From NCBI GenBank assembly GCA_017495165.1, contig JAFEII010000009.1, positions 1 to 64,000 on the forward strand: a DNA stretch of 64,000 nt. Direction: 5' to 3'. The position numbers were made by a program, and so were the translations under genes. The stretch comes from Hydromonas sp. (lineage in GTDB: Bacteria; Pseudomonadota; Gammaproteobacteria; Burkholderiales; Burkholderiaceae). Each line of letters opens with the position of its first letter. Within the stretch, counting starts at the first letter, position 1. This document shows, in pieces, positions 8,611-16,080 of this stretch. Below the pieces are notes generated by a model. It was not told the DNA's origin, ran no database searches, and saw only the letters and a program-made list of their open reading frames with translations.

Positions 8611-9339
8611 ATGCGCACGCTTCGTTCTGTCTTAGGTATGTTGCTGCTCACGAGCGCAGTTGCTAATGCCGACCCGATTCAAACCTATCGATTTACCGAA
8701 AACGGCACCTATCAAGTTCAAACCGCACTAGGTGTTGTCACTCAGATTGAAATCAGCCCACGCGAACAAGTAAAAGACTTCAGTAGTGGCTTAAGTAATG
8801 GATGGGAGCTGGTTCGACGCGACAATGTGTTTTATGTTAAGCCTAAAGACACAGGTGTGGACACCAACTTCATTGTTCGAACCGCTGCACATAATTATAT
8901 TTTCGAGCTGAAAGTCATTGGCGGCAATTGGAAAACCTTAAATCAGGTGAAAAGCATTGGTGCCAACTACAAAGTCAGCTTTACCTATCCAGAGGGCACA
9001 GAGTTTGCAGCCCAAGACAACAGTGAATCGGGCTTTAGCATCAATTATGACTCTACTCGAAAGTACCGCACCAGCTATGATGTGGCCGCTTCACGCGCAG
9101 AGGATTGGCTGATTCCGCTGCGGGTGTACGATGACGGAAAATTTACCTACGTTCATATGAAACAAAATGAAGACATCCCAACCGGCAATTTTCCAACAAT
9201 CTATGGTCGGAAAGAGCGGTCAGGTGAAGAGTTTGTGCTCAATACAACGGTTGAGGGCAATATAATCGTAGTCCATGGCGTGTATTCTTTTTTGGTGTTG
9301 CGTCACGGCGACAATGTAATTGGCTTGCGTAGGAACTAA
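8611..9339 (+). CDS. virB9: VirB9-family outer-membrane core complex protein
   Basis: A 242-residue periplasmic protein with signal peptide MRTLRSVLGMLLLTSAVANA. The N-terminal domain (YRFTENGTYQVQTALG, then TQIEISPREQVKDFSSG) and the C-terminal domain (IPLRVYDDGKFTYVHMKQNE, then IYGRKERSGEEFVLN) match VirB9/TrbG/CagX, including the conserved FTY and the C-terminal beta-sandwich that contacts VirB7. It forms the outer-membrane core ring with VirB7 and VirB10. It follows virB8 by 2 nt and ends 1 nt before the virB10 start. Confidence 0.95.
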   Translation: MRTLRSVLGMLLLTSAVANADPIQTYRFTENGTYQVQTALGVVTQIEISPREQVKDFSSGLSNGWELVRRDNVFYVKPKDTGVDTNFIVRTAAHNYIFELKVIGGNWKTLNQVKSIGANYKVSFTYPEGTEFAAQDNSESGFSINYDSTRKYRTSYDVAASRAEDWLIPLRVYDDGKFTYVHMKQNEDIPTGNFPTIYGRKERSGEEFVLNTTVEGNIIVVHGVYSFLVLRHGDNVIGLRRN

Positions 9340-9340
9340 C

Positions 9341-10552
9341 ATGAATACAAATGACAAAATGCCCGATTTAAAAGACCCGTTTACAGGCAAAGTAAACCCT
9401 GCTTCAACCCACGAAAATACACCATTGGCACATGATAATCCGGCCATTGAGTCAAACACGTATGTTCAAAGCCATCAACAACGGCAAAACGAAGATGCAC
9501 TGGACTCGGCCGCGCCAGCATTGGCGGATCCACGGTCTCGTGGCGTTAACAAAAAGGCCATAACGTTTATGGCAATTGGTGGCGTGTTATTGGCAGCACT
9601 TACTGCTTTTGCCATCAACTCTTTTTTTGGCGGTACTAAAACAGAAAAACCAGTGGATGAGCAAGTCTCCATTCCAGATGCGCCCGTTGAAACACGTGCG
9701 GCAGCAGCACCCATGCCTATGGTCAAGCCAAACACAGTTCAAGTTGACCCAAATGCCAAGCCCATTGAGGTTGTCCCCGCAAACAATCAACCCGTGCAAC
9801 AAAACACGACCGTGGTACAAAACCCGCCACCAATACCAGTAGACCCTACCCTAGAACGCCGACGTGCAGCTGGCGGGCTGGTTGACGGCATGGACTCAAA
9901 CTCAGCGCCTGCAACAGCAGGTGGCGATGTTGAAACAGGTTCTGTTAGCGTCCTGAAAAATCGTGATTTTATGCTCGTCAGGGGAACTTACATACGGTGC
10001 GTTTTAGAGACCAGAATCATCACCGATGTTCAAGGATTCACCTCTTGCGTCACAACAGAGCCCGTTTACTCAATCAATGGTAAACGGCTGTTGTTACCAA
10101 ACGGTTCAAAAATATCAGGCAAATACAGCGCTGCCTCCCCAACAGGGCCACGCATTGGCGTTATTTGGGATCGGATTTTAACCCCGACTGGCTATGACGT
10201 TCGTTTACGCAGCCCAGGGGTTGATGCACTGGGCGGTGCTGGGCATGAAGGTGACTTTAGAAGCCACTGGTTGAGCCGGATGGGTTCAGCCGTTCTTATT
10301 AGTATGATTTCAGATGCATTTAAATATGCTGGTCAACAGTACGGCGACTCCTCAAGCACCATTACCAGTGGCAATGGTACAACGCAAACCAATCCTTATG
10401 ACAGCACAACCGCTAAAACCATACAGGACATAGCAAAAGACCAAGTGGGACGATATGCGGCCCGCCCTTCAACCGTGACAATCAATCAAGGGACTGTCAT
10501 TAATATTTACACGGCGAGAGATATTGATTTTAGTTCGGTGATTCAAAATTAA
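9341..10552 (+). CDS. virB10: VirB10-family T4SS scaffold protein
   Basis: 403 residues from the ATG at 9341, which has AGGAAC upstream overlapping the virB9 stop; an in-frame TTG at 9320 inside virB9 is less likely. A cytoplasmic N-terminus is followed by a transmembrane helix at about residues 71-92 (AITFMAIGGVLLAALTAFAI), a Pro-rich periplasmic linker (KPNTVQVDPNAKP, QNPPPIPVDP), and the C-terminal TrbI domain (MLVRGTYIRCVLETRIITD, then GPRIGVIWDRILTPTG, ending DIDFSSV). VirB10 spans both membranes and transmits ATPase-driven signals to the outer-membrane pore. A terminator follows. Confidence 0.95.
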   Translation: MNTNDKMPDLKDPFTGKVNPASTHENTPLAHDNPAIESNTYVQSHQQRQNEDALDSAAPALADPRSRGVNKKAITFMAIGGVLLAALTAFAINSFFGGTKTEKPVDEQVSIPDAPVETRAAAAPMPMVKPNTVQVDPNAKPIEVVPANNQPVQQNTTVVQNPPPIPVDPTLERRRAAGGLVDGMDSNSAPATAGGDVETGSVSVLKNRDFMLVRGTYIRCVLETRIITDVQGFTSCVTTEPVYSINGKRLLLPNGSKISGKYSAASPTGPRIGVIWDRILTPTGYDVRLRSPGVDALGGAGHEGDFRSHWLSRMGSAVLISMISDAFKYAGQQYGDSSSTITSGNGTTQTNPYDSTTAKTIQDIAKDQVGRYAARPSTVTINQGTVINIYTARDIDFSSVIQN

Positions 10553-10570
10553 TTTTTTAGAATATTTGTT

Positions 10571-10601
10571 AAAAACCGTCAGTCTGAGATTGGCGGTTTT
10601 T
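10571..10601 (+). terminator. Intrinsic terminator between virB10 and virB11
   Basis: AAAAACCGTCA pairs with TGGCGGTTTTT (one G-T wobble) around a 9-nt loop, ending in a T-run. It lies inside the rightward operon, so it probably attenuates rather than abolishes expression of virB11 and virD4, or virB11 has its own promoter. Confidence 0.75.
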
Positions 10602-10652
10602 CAATCAGATGAACCGCACAAAAGCTGATGGTTTCAGCATTAAGGACAAAGC

Positions 10653-11687
10653 ATGGTAGACGATATGGTTGCAGATATATCAACCGACTTTTTGAATTAT
10701 CAATACGAAGTACTGGGCATATCCTCTTACTTACAAGACCCTGATGTAACCGAGATTTGCATCAACAAACCAGGCGAGGTTTACTTGGAGACATCAAGTG
10801 GGTGGCAATGCGTCCCAGTCGCTGGCCTAACTTTTGACCGAGCCCGTCAGTTTTGCACAGCGGTTGTGAATGAAAGTAACACGGGGCAACGCATTACGGA
10901 TAAAGACCCAGTTGTATCACTGACTTTCCCCACTGGCCAGCGTGCTCAGTTCGTTATCCCGCCTGCTTGCGATGCAGGCAAGCTGTCTATTACGATTCGC
11001 TTGCCGTCCAAACACACGAAAACGCTACAACAATATGAAGATGATGGTTTTTTTTCCAACATTATCGAACATCACGACACCATCTCAGACCATGATCAGG
11101 AGTTACTTCATCTTAAACGAACCCGGAATTACTCGGAATTTTTTAAGAAATGCGTGATGTATAAAAAAAATGTCGTGGTGGCTGGTGCGACAGGCAGCGG
11201 TAAAACGACATTCATGAAGTCTTTGGTGGGACATATTCCTGATTACGAGCGTTTGGTGACCATTGAGGATGCGCGCGAGCTGTTCATTGAGCAACCCAAT
11301 GTGGTGCATTTGCTGTATTCCAAAGGTGGGCAAGGGACCGCCAACGTGACTGCAAAAAGTTGCATGGAAGCATGTTTGCGGATGAAGCCAGACCGTATTA
11401 TTTTGGCGGAGTTGCGTGGTGATGAGTCTTTTTACTTCATTCGAAATTGCGCCTCAGGCCACCCAGGCTCAATTACCAGCTGCCACTCAGGCAGTACCGC
11501 TCAGACATGGGATCAGCTGGCTTTGATGGTGAAAGCGTCTCCAGAAGGCTCGGGCTTAGAGTTTGATGTGATCAAGCGCTTATTGATGCTCACAATTGAT
11601 GTGGTGGTGCACATCAAAGCACACGCAGGTAAACGCCACATTACAGGGATTGATTTTGATCCAGAACGACGATTGGCGATGGCTTGA
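10653..11687 (+). CDS. virB11: VirB11-family hexameric T4SS ATPase
   Basis: A 344-residue cytoplasmic ATPase. Walker A GATGSGKTT lies near residues 178-186, an Asp box (TIEDARELF) near 208, Walker B RIILAELRGDE near 247-257, and a His box (CASGHPGSITSCHSGS) follows. The N-terminal domain includes EICINKPGEVYLE, as in VirB11/TrbB. An AAGGAC element sits 6 nt before the ATG. VirB11 works with VirB4 and VirD4 to drive pilus assembly and substrate transfer. It lies after the virB10 terminator and before virD4. Confidence 0.95.
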   Translation: MVDDMVADISTDFLNYQYEVLGISSYLQDPDVTEICINKPGEVYLETSSGWQCVPVAGLTFDRARQFCTAVVNESNTGQRITDKDPVVSLTFPTGQRAQFVIPPACDAGKLSITIRLPSKHTKTLQQYEDDGFFSNIIEHHDTISDHDQELLHLKRTRNYSEFFKKCVMYKKNVVVAGATGSGKTTFMKSLVGHIPDYERLVTIEDARELFIEQPNVVHLLYSKGGQGTANVTAKSCMEACLRMKPDRIILAELRGDESFYFIRNCASGHPGSITSCHSGSTAQTWDQLALMVKASPEGSGLEFDVIKRLLMLTIDVVVHIKAHAGKRHITGIDFDPERRLAMA

Positions 11688-11836
11688 TAAGCTATAAAAA
11701 GCATCACATACATGCCAATCGACATTTTTAAGGCCAATGTAGAAAAACTAAAAACCTGCTTTCTACGTTCCTTAATTTTGGGCAGATAAGGCGCAACGCT
11801 CTTGTCTTAAATGTAAGAATCAACCAGTCCATTTTT

Positions 11837-11842
11837 TATAAT
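11837..11842 (+). promoter_or_regulatory. Possible -10 element for virD4
   Basis: A consensus TATAAT lies 21 nt before the chosen virD4 start, in the 176-bp gap after virB11. No convincing -35 hexamer sits at standard spacing, so the call is weak. A 7-bp hairpin (GTAGAAA 11739-11745 with TTTCTAC 11760-11766) without a T-run lies further upstream. Confidence 0.3.
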
Positions 11843-11863
11843 TGCCCCATGGAGGACGACCCA

Positions 11864-14419
11864 ATGAACCAAACCAAAACCATTATCTGGATTGCAGCAC
11901 TGGCCATCCTTTCAATCGCGGGCTGTTATCTATCTGGCTACATTCTGCTGGCCATGCTCAAACCGCCGCAAGTGGTGCTGGAGTGGCATACGTGGTTCAA
12001 GTATTTTGGCCAAATGGATACCGCGCGCGTGGCGCCATTCGCATCAAAAATCAAAACTGCGGGGCTGATGGGGTTTGGTTTGCCTTTGGTTGTACTGCTT
12101 GTGGCAGGTTTCCTCGCAGGGCGCAGTCGCACCCCGTCCATCCACGGTGACGCACGATTTGCCAACAATGGCGATTTGTCTAAAGTCGGTTTTTATAAAC
12201 CCACCGAAACCTCGGTTGTGGTGGGTAAAAAAGATGGCAAATTGCTGCACTTCTCAGGCCAGCAGTTTGTGATTCTCGCTGCCCCCACCCGCTCAGGCAA
12301 AGGTGTTGGGATTGTGATTCCCAATTTATTGAGCTATCAAGGCTCAATGGTGGTGTTGGATATTAAGCAAGAGAACTTTGATTTGACCAGCGGTTATCGT
12401 CACAAAGAATTGGGGCAAGAAGTGTTTTTGTTCAACCCCTTTGCCGAGGATGGCCGCACACACCGCTGGAACCCTTTGTCTTACGTGTCAGACAACCCCC
12501 ATCACCGTGTGAGTGATCTGTCCAGTATTGCCGCGATGCTTTACCCGGATGCAGGCGCGGATCAGAAGTTTTGGGTGGCGCAAGCGCGTAATGCGTTTTT
12601 GGCGTTTGCGTTATTCTTGTTTGACACGAGAGACATGGAGCGCACGGTATTCAAACTTCCCCCTGAAAGCCGCACCAAATGCACGCTCGGTCAAATATTC
12701 CGCCTGTCGTCAGGCAACGGAATGGAACTCAAACCTTACTTTCAGGCGCTGAGCCAAACACCGCATTTGAGTGAGGCGTGCAAAACCGCTTTTGCAGGGC
12801 TGCTCAGCCAAGCAGAAGAGACGTTCAGCTCAATCATGGGTACGTTCAAAGAACCTCTCAATCCGTGGATTAACCCCATTGTTGACGCGGCAACGTCTGC
12901 GGATGATTTCTTGTTGACCGACGTGCGCAAAAAGAAAATGACGGTTTACATCGGTATCTTGCCAAACAAACTCGCCGAATCACGCCTGATCGTCAATCTG
13001 CTGTTCAGCCAGTTAATCAATCTAAATACCAAAGAACTGCCCCAAAGCAACCCCGACGTCCTCAAGCACCAGTGCTTGCTGCTGATGGACGAGTTCACCA
13101 GCATTGGCAAAGTCGACATCATCGCCACCGCCGTCAGCTACATGGCGGGTTACAACATTCGCCTACTGCCCATCATCCAATCCATGGCGCAGTTAGATGC
13201 TGTTTATGGCAAAGAGCAAGCCCGAACCCTCATCACCAACCACGCCATGCAAATCATCTACGCACCGCGTGAACAACAAGACGCCAACGACTACTCCGAC
13301 ATGCTCGGCTACACCACCGTGCGCCGCGAAAACATCACCCGCAGTCGAGAAATATCACGCTCAGAAGTTGAGGAGCGCCGCGCGCTCATGCTCCCACAAG
13401 AACTCAAAGCCATGGGCCCTGACCGTGAGGTATTCCTATTCGAAGGCATACCGCACCCGGTTCAGTGTGACAAAATCAAATACTACCAAGACAAACTGTT
13501 CACCAAACGCCTGATTGGCAAAACCAATGTGCCTGTGCTGGATTTGTCAATCAAGCAGCCCCCTAAAGCAGCTACACCGACCAAGCAAGCAACTGCAACG
13601 CCACAGCCAACGCTACAAACAGAGCAAACCGCAATACAGTCGGATCAAGCAAGCGCAGCAATAGAACCCAATGAACACACTCTAGGAGATGATGATATGA
13701 ATTTGAAACAATTGGCTGCAGCCGCCACGCTTATGGGTGCGGTCGCTACGGGTGCTTGTAGCCCAGAAAGCCTCATGCAGCCAACCCACAACAGCGCAGG
13801 AGAAAAGGTGGTTACGGGCGAGGCGTTTGAAATCACCCAAAACCCCAACCCACAAAAAGCTTATAAACTCAAAGTGAAAATTAAGGATGCGCCTGCGGGG
13901 GGATTTAAGGACTTTTGGGGGGTGGTTCATTTTGGTATTGCCAACATCAAAGAGTGCGGCTACTACCTCGGTGGAACTTATCAAGGTACGGTGCCGGGGG
14001 TTTATGAAAACATTGATTTTCCACTCACCCAGTTGTCGGACTCAGAGTATGAAGGGATGTTTTATACCGATTGGGGCAAAGATGGTGATTTCTTTGGCAA
14101 AGGTTTATGTCATTGGCAATTCGGAGCTGTGAGCGCAAGATTCCGCGCCACAGGCGCAAATGACGAAACGACATTTGATATTGCATTTTCTAATTCATTT
14201 GAAAACACAGGCGATCATGCGTCCAGAGGTACAGACAATGAGTTCGACCCCAAACAGCCGAAGTCGAAGACGCGGTTTTATCCCAAGAGCGAGTATCCAA
14301 GAAGTCAATTTCACAACACGTCATCAAGCGATAGCGGTTTAACGTCAGTGAATGAATATACAGAAAAATATCGAAACAATTTATTTAGCATCACCTTAAC
14401 CACAGAGGAGATGAAATAA
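11864..14419 (+). CDS. virD4: VirD4 type IV coupling protein, reading frame continuous with an immunity-like lipoprotein
   Basis: An 851-codon frame. The ATG at 11864 is chosen because GGAGG lies 8 nt upstream; the in-frame ATG at 11849 contains that same SD. Two N-terminal transmembrane helices (residues about 5-30 and 65-85) precede the ATPase: Walker A APTRSGKGVG near 140-149 and Walker B LLLMDEFTSIG near 404-414. The all-alpha substrate-receptor domain lies between them. A normal VirD4 would end around residue 560-600. Here a Gln/Thr-rich linker leads, with no stop codon, into a lipoprotein whose own signal peptide begins at Met612. That internal ATG has its own AGGAG, so two products are likely. 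Whether the full fusion is made is unknown; a Sec signal inside a cytoplasmic ATPase would be odd. The tail from residue 496 on is repeated twice downstream. Confidence 0.9.
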   Translation: MNQTKTIIWIAALAILSIAGCYLSGYILLAMLKPPQVVLEWHTWFKYFGQMDTARVAPFASKIKTAGLMGFGLPLVVLLVAGFLAGRSRTPSIHGDARFANNGDLSKVGFYKPTETSVVVGKKDGKLLHFSGQQFVILAAPTRSGKGVGIVIPNLLSYQGSMVVLDIKQENFDLTSGYRHKELGQEVFLFNPFAEDGRTHRWNPLSYVSDNPHHRVSDLSSIAAMLYPDAGADQKFWVAQARNAFLAFALFLFDTRDMERTVFKLPPESRTKCTLGQIFRLSSGNGMELKPYFQALSQTPHLSEACKTAFAGLLSQAEETFSSIMGTFKEPLNPWINPIVDAATSADDFLLTDVRKKKMTVYIGILPNKLAESRLIVNLLFSQLINLNTKELPQSNPDVLKHQCLLLMDEFTSIGKVDIIATAVSYMAGYNIRLLPIIQSMAQLDAVYGKEQARTLITNHAMQIIYAPREQQDANDYSDMLGYTTVRRENITRSREISRSEVEERRALMLPQELKAMGPDREVFLFEGIPHPVQCDKIKYYQDKLFTKRLIGKTNVPVLDLSIKQPPKAATPTKQATATPQPTLQTEQTAIQSDQASAAIEPNEHTLGDDDMNLKQLAAAATLMGAVATGACSPESLMQPTHNSAGEKVVTGEAFEITQNPNPQKAYKLKVKIKDAPAGGFKDFWGVVHFGIANIKECGYYLGGTYQGTVPGVYENIDFPLTQLSDSEYEGMFYTDWGKDGDFFGKGLCHWQFGAVSARFRATGANDETTFDIAFSNSFENTGDHASRGTDNEFDPKQPKSKTRFYPKSEYPRSQFHNTSSSDSGLTSVNEYTEKYRNNLFSITLTTEEMK
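13347..13915 (+). repeat. Direct repeat R1, copy 1: virD4 tail plus lipoprotein N-terminus
   Basis: This segment begins at GAGAAATATCACGCTCAGAA and covers the virD4 C-terminus, its Gln-rich linker and the first 70 or so codons of the lipoprotein. Copy 2 is 16091-16647 (about 96 percent identical by eye, with a 12-bp deletion in the linker). Copy 3 is 17631-17772 (truncated and internally deleted). Copy 1 is the one attached to an intact virD4. Confidence 0.92.
13697..14419 (+). CDS. Immunity-like lipoprotein 1, nested in frame at the virD4 3' end
   Basis: 240 residues from an internal ATG with AGGAG 8 nt upstream. The N-terminus MNLKQLAAAATLMGAVATGAC is a lipoprotein-type signal with Cys21 as the probable acylation site, although position -3 is Thr, so the lipobox is imperfect. 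The mature part contains conserved CGYYLGGTYQGTVPG, FYTDWGKDGDF and CHW segments and no enzyme motif. The TAA stop overlaps the ATG of the lipase gene by 1 nt (TAATG). In X-T4SS loci, immunity lipoproteins (X-Tfi) typically sit just upstream of and overlap their toxin, so this is inferred to neutralise the downstream lipase in the periplasm. A paralogue lies at 16429-17154. Confidence 0.65.
   Translation: MNLKQLAAAATLMGAVATGACSPESLMQPTHNSAGEKVVTGEAFEITQNPNPQKAYKLKVKIKDAPAGGFKDFWGVVHFGIANIKECGYYLGGTYQGTVPGVYENIDFPLTQLSDSEYEGMFYTDWGKDGDFFGKGLCHWQFGAVSARFRATGANDETTFDIAFSNSFENTGDHASRGTDNEFDPKQPKSKTRFYPKSEYPRSQFHNTSSSDSGLTSVNEYTEKYRNNLFSITLTTEEMK
14270..14389 (+). repeat. Direct repeat R2, copy 1: lipoprotein C-terminal coding block
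   Basis: A 120-bp block starting ACGCGGTTTTATCCC is almost identical to 17005-17124. With R1 it brackets a diverged central part of about 350 bp in each lipoprotein gene. Confidence 0.9.
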
Positions 14420-16038
14420 TGCCCAACACTCAACAACACGCCGATTTGGCGGAAGATTCATATAACAAATTGCGCGTTGGAGAAAATCCTATTGGCGAAA
14501 GTAATACTCTAAAGGTTGGTGGCATCGACTACAAAGTCCTCAATCACGCCAGTAACCCTATAAACGACTACCAAGGCACGGTGTATCAAGCGCCAAATGG
14601 TGAAATCATCGTTGCCCATCGTGGCACGGAACTAACAAGTGCCAAAGACTTGCAAGCAGACGGGCAGATGGTTTCGAGCCGAACCAACATGCAAATTCCT
14701 GATGCGTTGGCTTTGACTGCGTGGGCAATTAACAAAGCAAAAGAACAACATGACAGAACAGGACTCAACCCCACAGTCAGCCTCACAGGTCACTCACTTG
14801 GCGGCGCACTAACCGAGGTTTCCGCTTACAAATACAACCTCAAAGGCGAGACGTTCAACGGCTACGGCGCAGCCAACCTCGATGGCATGCCCAAAAACTC
14901 AGGGCACGGTCAAGTCACCACCCACGTCATTGCCACCGATGCGGTCAGCGCGGGTGGCGACCACTTTGGGGATGTCAAAATCTACGCCCGCCCACAAGAC
15001 ATCGCAATGCTCAGCATGGCGGGCTATGGCAAGAACAATCCACTCAATCTGATCGAAGAGCGCCCCAAAACCCTTGCCGTTGCCTCCGCCGGCATGTCGC
15101 ACTCCTCCAGTTTCTTTACGGGCAAAGACTCCATACTCAACGACCCGCAAGCACAACAGCGCAGCCAAAATCACGCCACCGCAATTAATGAGTACCGCAA
15201 AGATGTGCACGACGACCGCGCCATCGTTCAAGCAGCCATTGAAGGTCTGCAAACAGGTTCACACAAAGCGCAACAAGCCATGCAGCAGTTACAAAGCACG
15301 GCACAGAAAGTGACAACAACCGTTGAGCACAAAACCCAACAAGCCACCACAGCGGTGACACACGCGACACAACATGCCACAACGGTTGTTGAACACAAAG
15401 CCCAGCAAGCGCTAGGGGCAGCCAAGCATACTGCACAACACGTCGCCGCAGTCGCTGAACACACAACCCAGCAACTCAAAGACACCGCAAAGCAAGCGGT
15501 CACAACCGTTGAAAACAAAGTGTCTGAAGCAGGAACGGCTGTTAATGACACGCTCAACTCAGCGGGACAAAGCATCAAGAACTTCTTCAACAATCTGCCC
15601 AGTGTCGCTCCAGAAACGCCAAGTCGCAGTGGCTGGAAAAGTTCCGACGCCTCAAAATACCTGCCCGCCGCACATGCCCTGCAAGCGAGTGCCACAGAGA
15701 AAGTTCAGGAACTGTACCTCAATCAAGGCTTTGACTTCAACAGTCAAAGTGGTGAAGCCTATGCCAAAGCCGCTGCCACCTTAGCGGCCAAGCACAACAT
15801 GCCCTCAATTGACTTCATCAGCCACGACGGACAAAACCTGCACATCGCTTTTTATAGCAAGGACGCGTTGAATATCCCAACGTTTGCCAGCATCAACACC
15901 CAAGAGGTATTTACGCAAGGTCAAACCGCTGACGTAAGCACATTGGCCGCGACCATGCAAAACAATGAGACCCAAGCTCAAGCACAACGAGAAGTGAGAA
16001 CGCCTGAGCAGAGCCATGCCCGAAGCATGTCGGCGTAA
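14419..16038 (+). CDS. Putative T4SS-secreted lipase effector with XVIPCD-like C-terminus
   Basis: 539 residues in three parts. Residues 1 to about 240 form an alpha/beta-hydrolase of the lipase class 3 / DUF2974 type, with VAHRGTEL and the nucleophile elbow GHSLGG (Ser126) and a candidate His near residue 228 (GMSHSS). Residues about 275-385 are an Ala/Thr/His/Gln-rich linker of 11-residue repeats. Residues about 405-515 resemble the XVIPCD secretion domain of X-T4SS effectors (LAAKHNMPSIDFISHDGQN, then a TQEVF segment), ending in a Gln-rich tail. No Sec signal is present, consistent with delivery via VirD4 into a target cell, where a phospholipase would damage membranes. Translation is probably coupled to the upstream lipoprotein. 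The lipase call is firm; the secretion-signal call is by pattern recognition. Confidence 0.8.
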   Translation: MPNTQQHADLAEDSYNKLRVGENPIGESNTLKVGGIDYKVLNHASNPINDYQGTVYQAPNGEIIVAHRGTELTSAKDLQADGQMVSSRTNMQIPDALALTAWAINKAKEQHDRTGLNPTVSLTGHSLGGALTEVSAYKYNLKGETFNGYGAANLDGMPKNSGHGQVTTHVIATDAVSAGGDHFGDVKIYARPQDIAMLSMAGYGKNNPLNLIEERPKTLAVASAGMSHSSSFFTGKDSILNDPQAQQRSQNHATAINEYRKDVHDDRAIVQAAIEGLQTGSHKAQQAMQQLQSTAQKVTTTVEHKTQQATTAVTHATQHATTVVEHKAQQALGAAKHTAQHVAAVAEHTTQQLKDTAKQAVTTVENKVSEAGTAVNDTLNSAGQSIKNFFNNLPSVAPETPSRSGWKSSDASKYLPAAHALQASATEKVQELYLNQGFDFNSQSGEAYAKAAATLAAKHNMPSIDFISHDGQNLHIAFYSKDALNIPTFASINTQEVFTQGQTADVSTLAATMQNNETQAQAQREVRTPEQSHARSMSA

Positions 16039-16080
16039 TTGATTTGTAATCAAATCAATATTAACAATAGGCTGGGTTCA

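Noticed and set aside
1-11687. Interpretation as a conjugative or integrative element
   Set aside because: No relaxase, integrase, oriT-like region or tRNA-flanked att repeats were found in the window, and VirB7 and the effector locus fit a killing T4SS. The left side is not visible, so this rejection is provisional.
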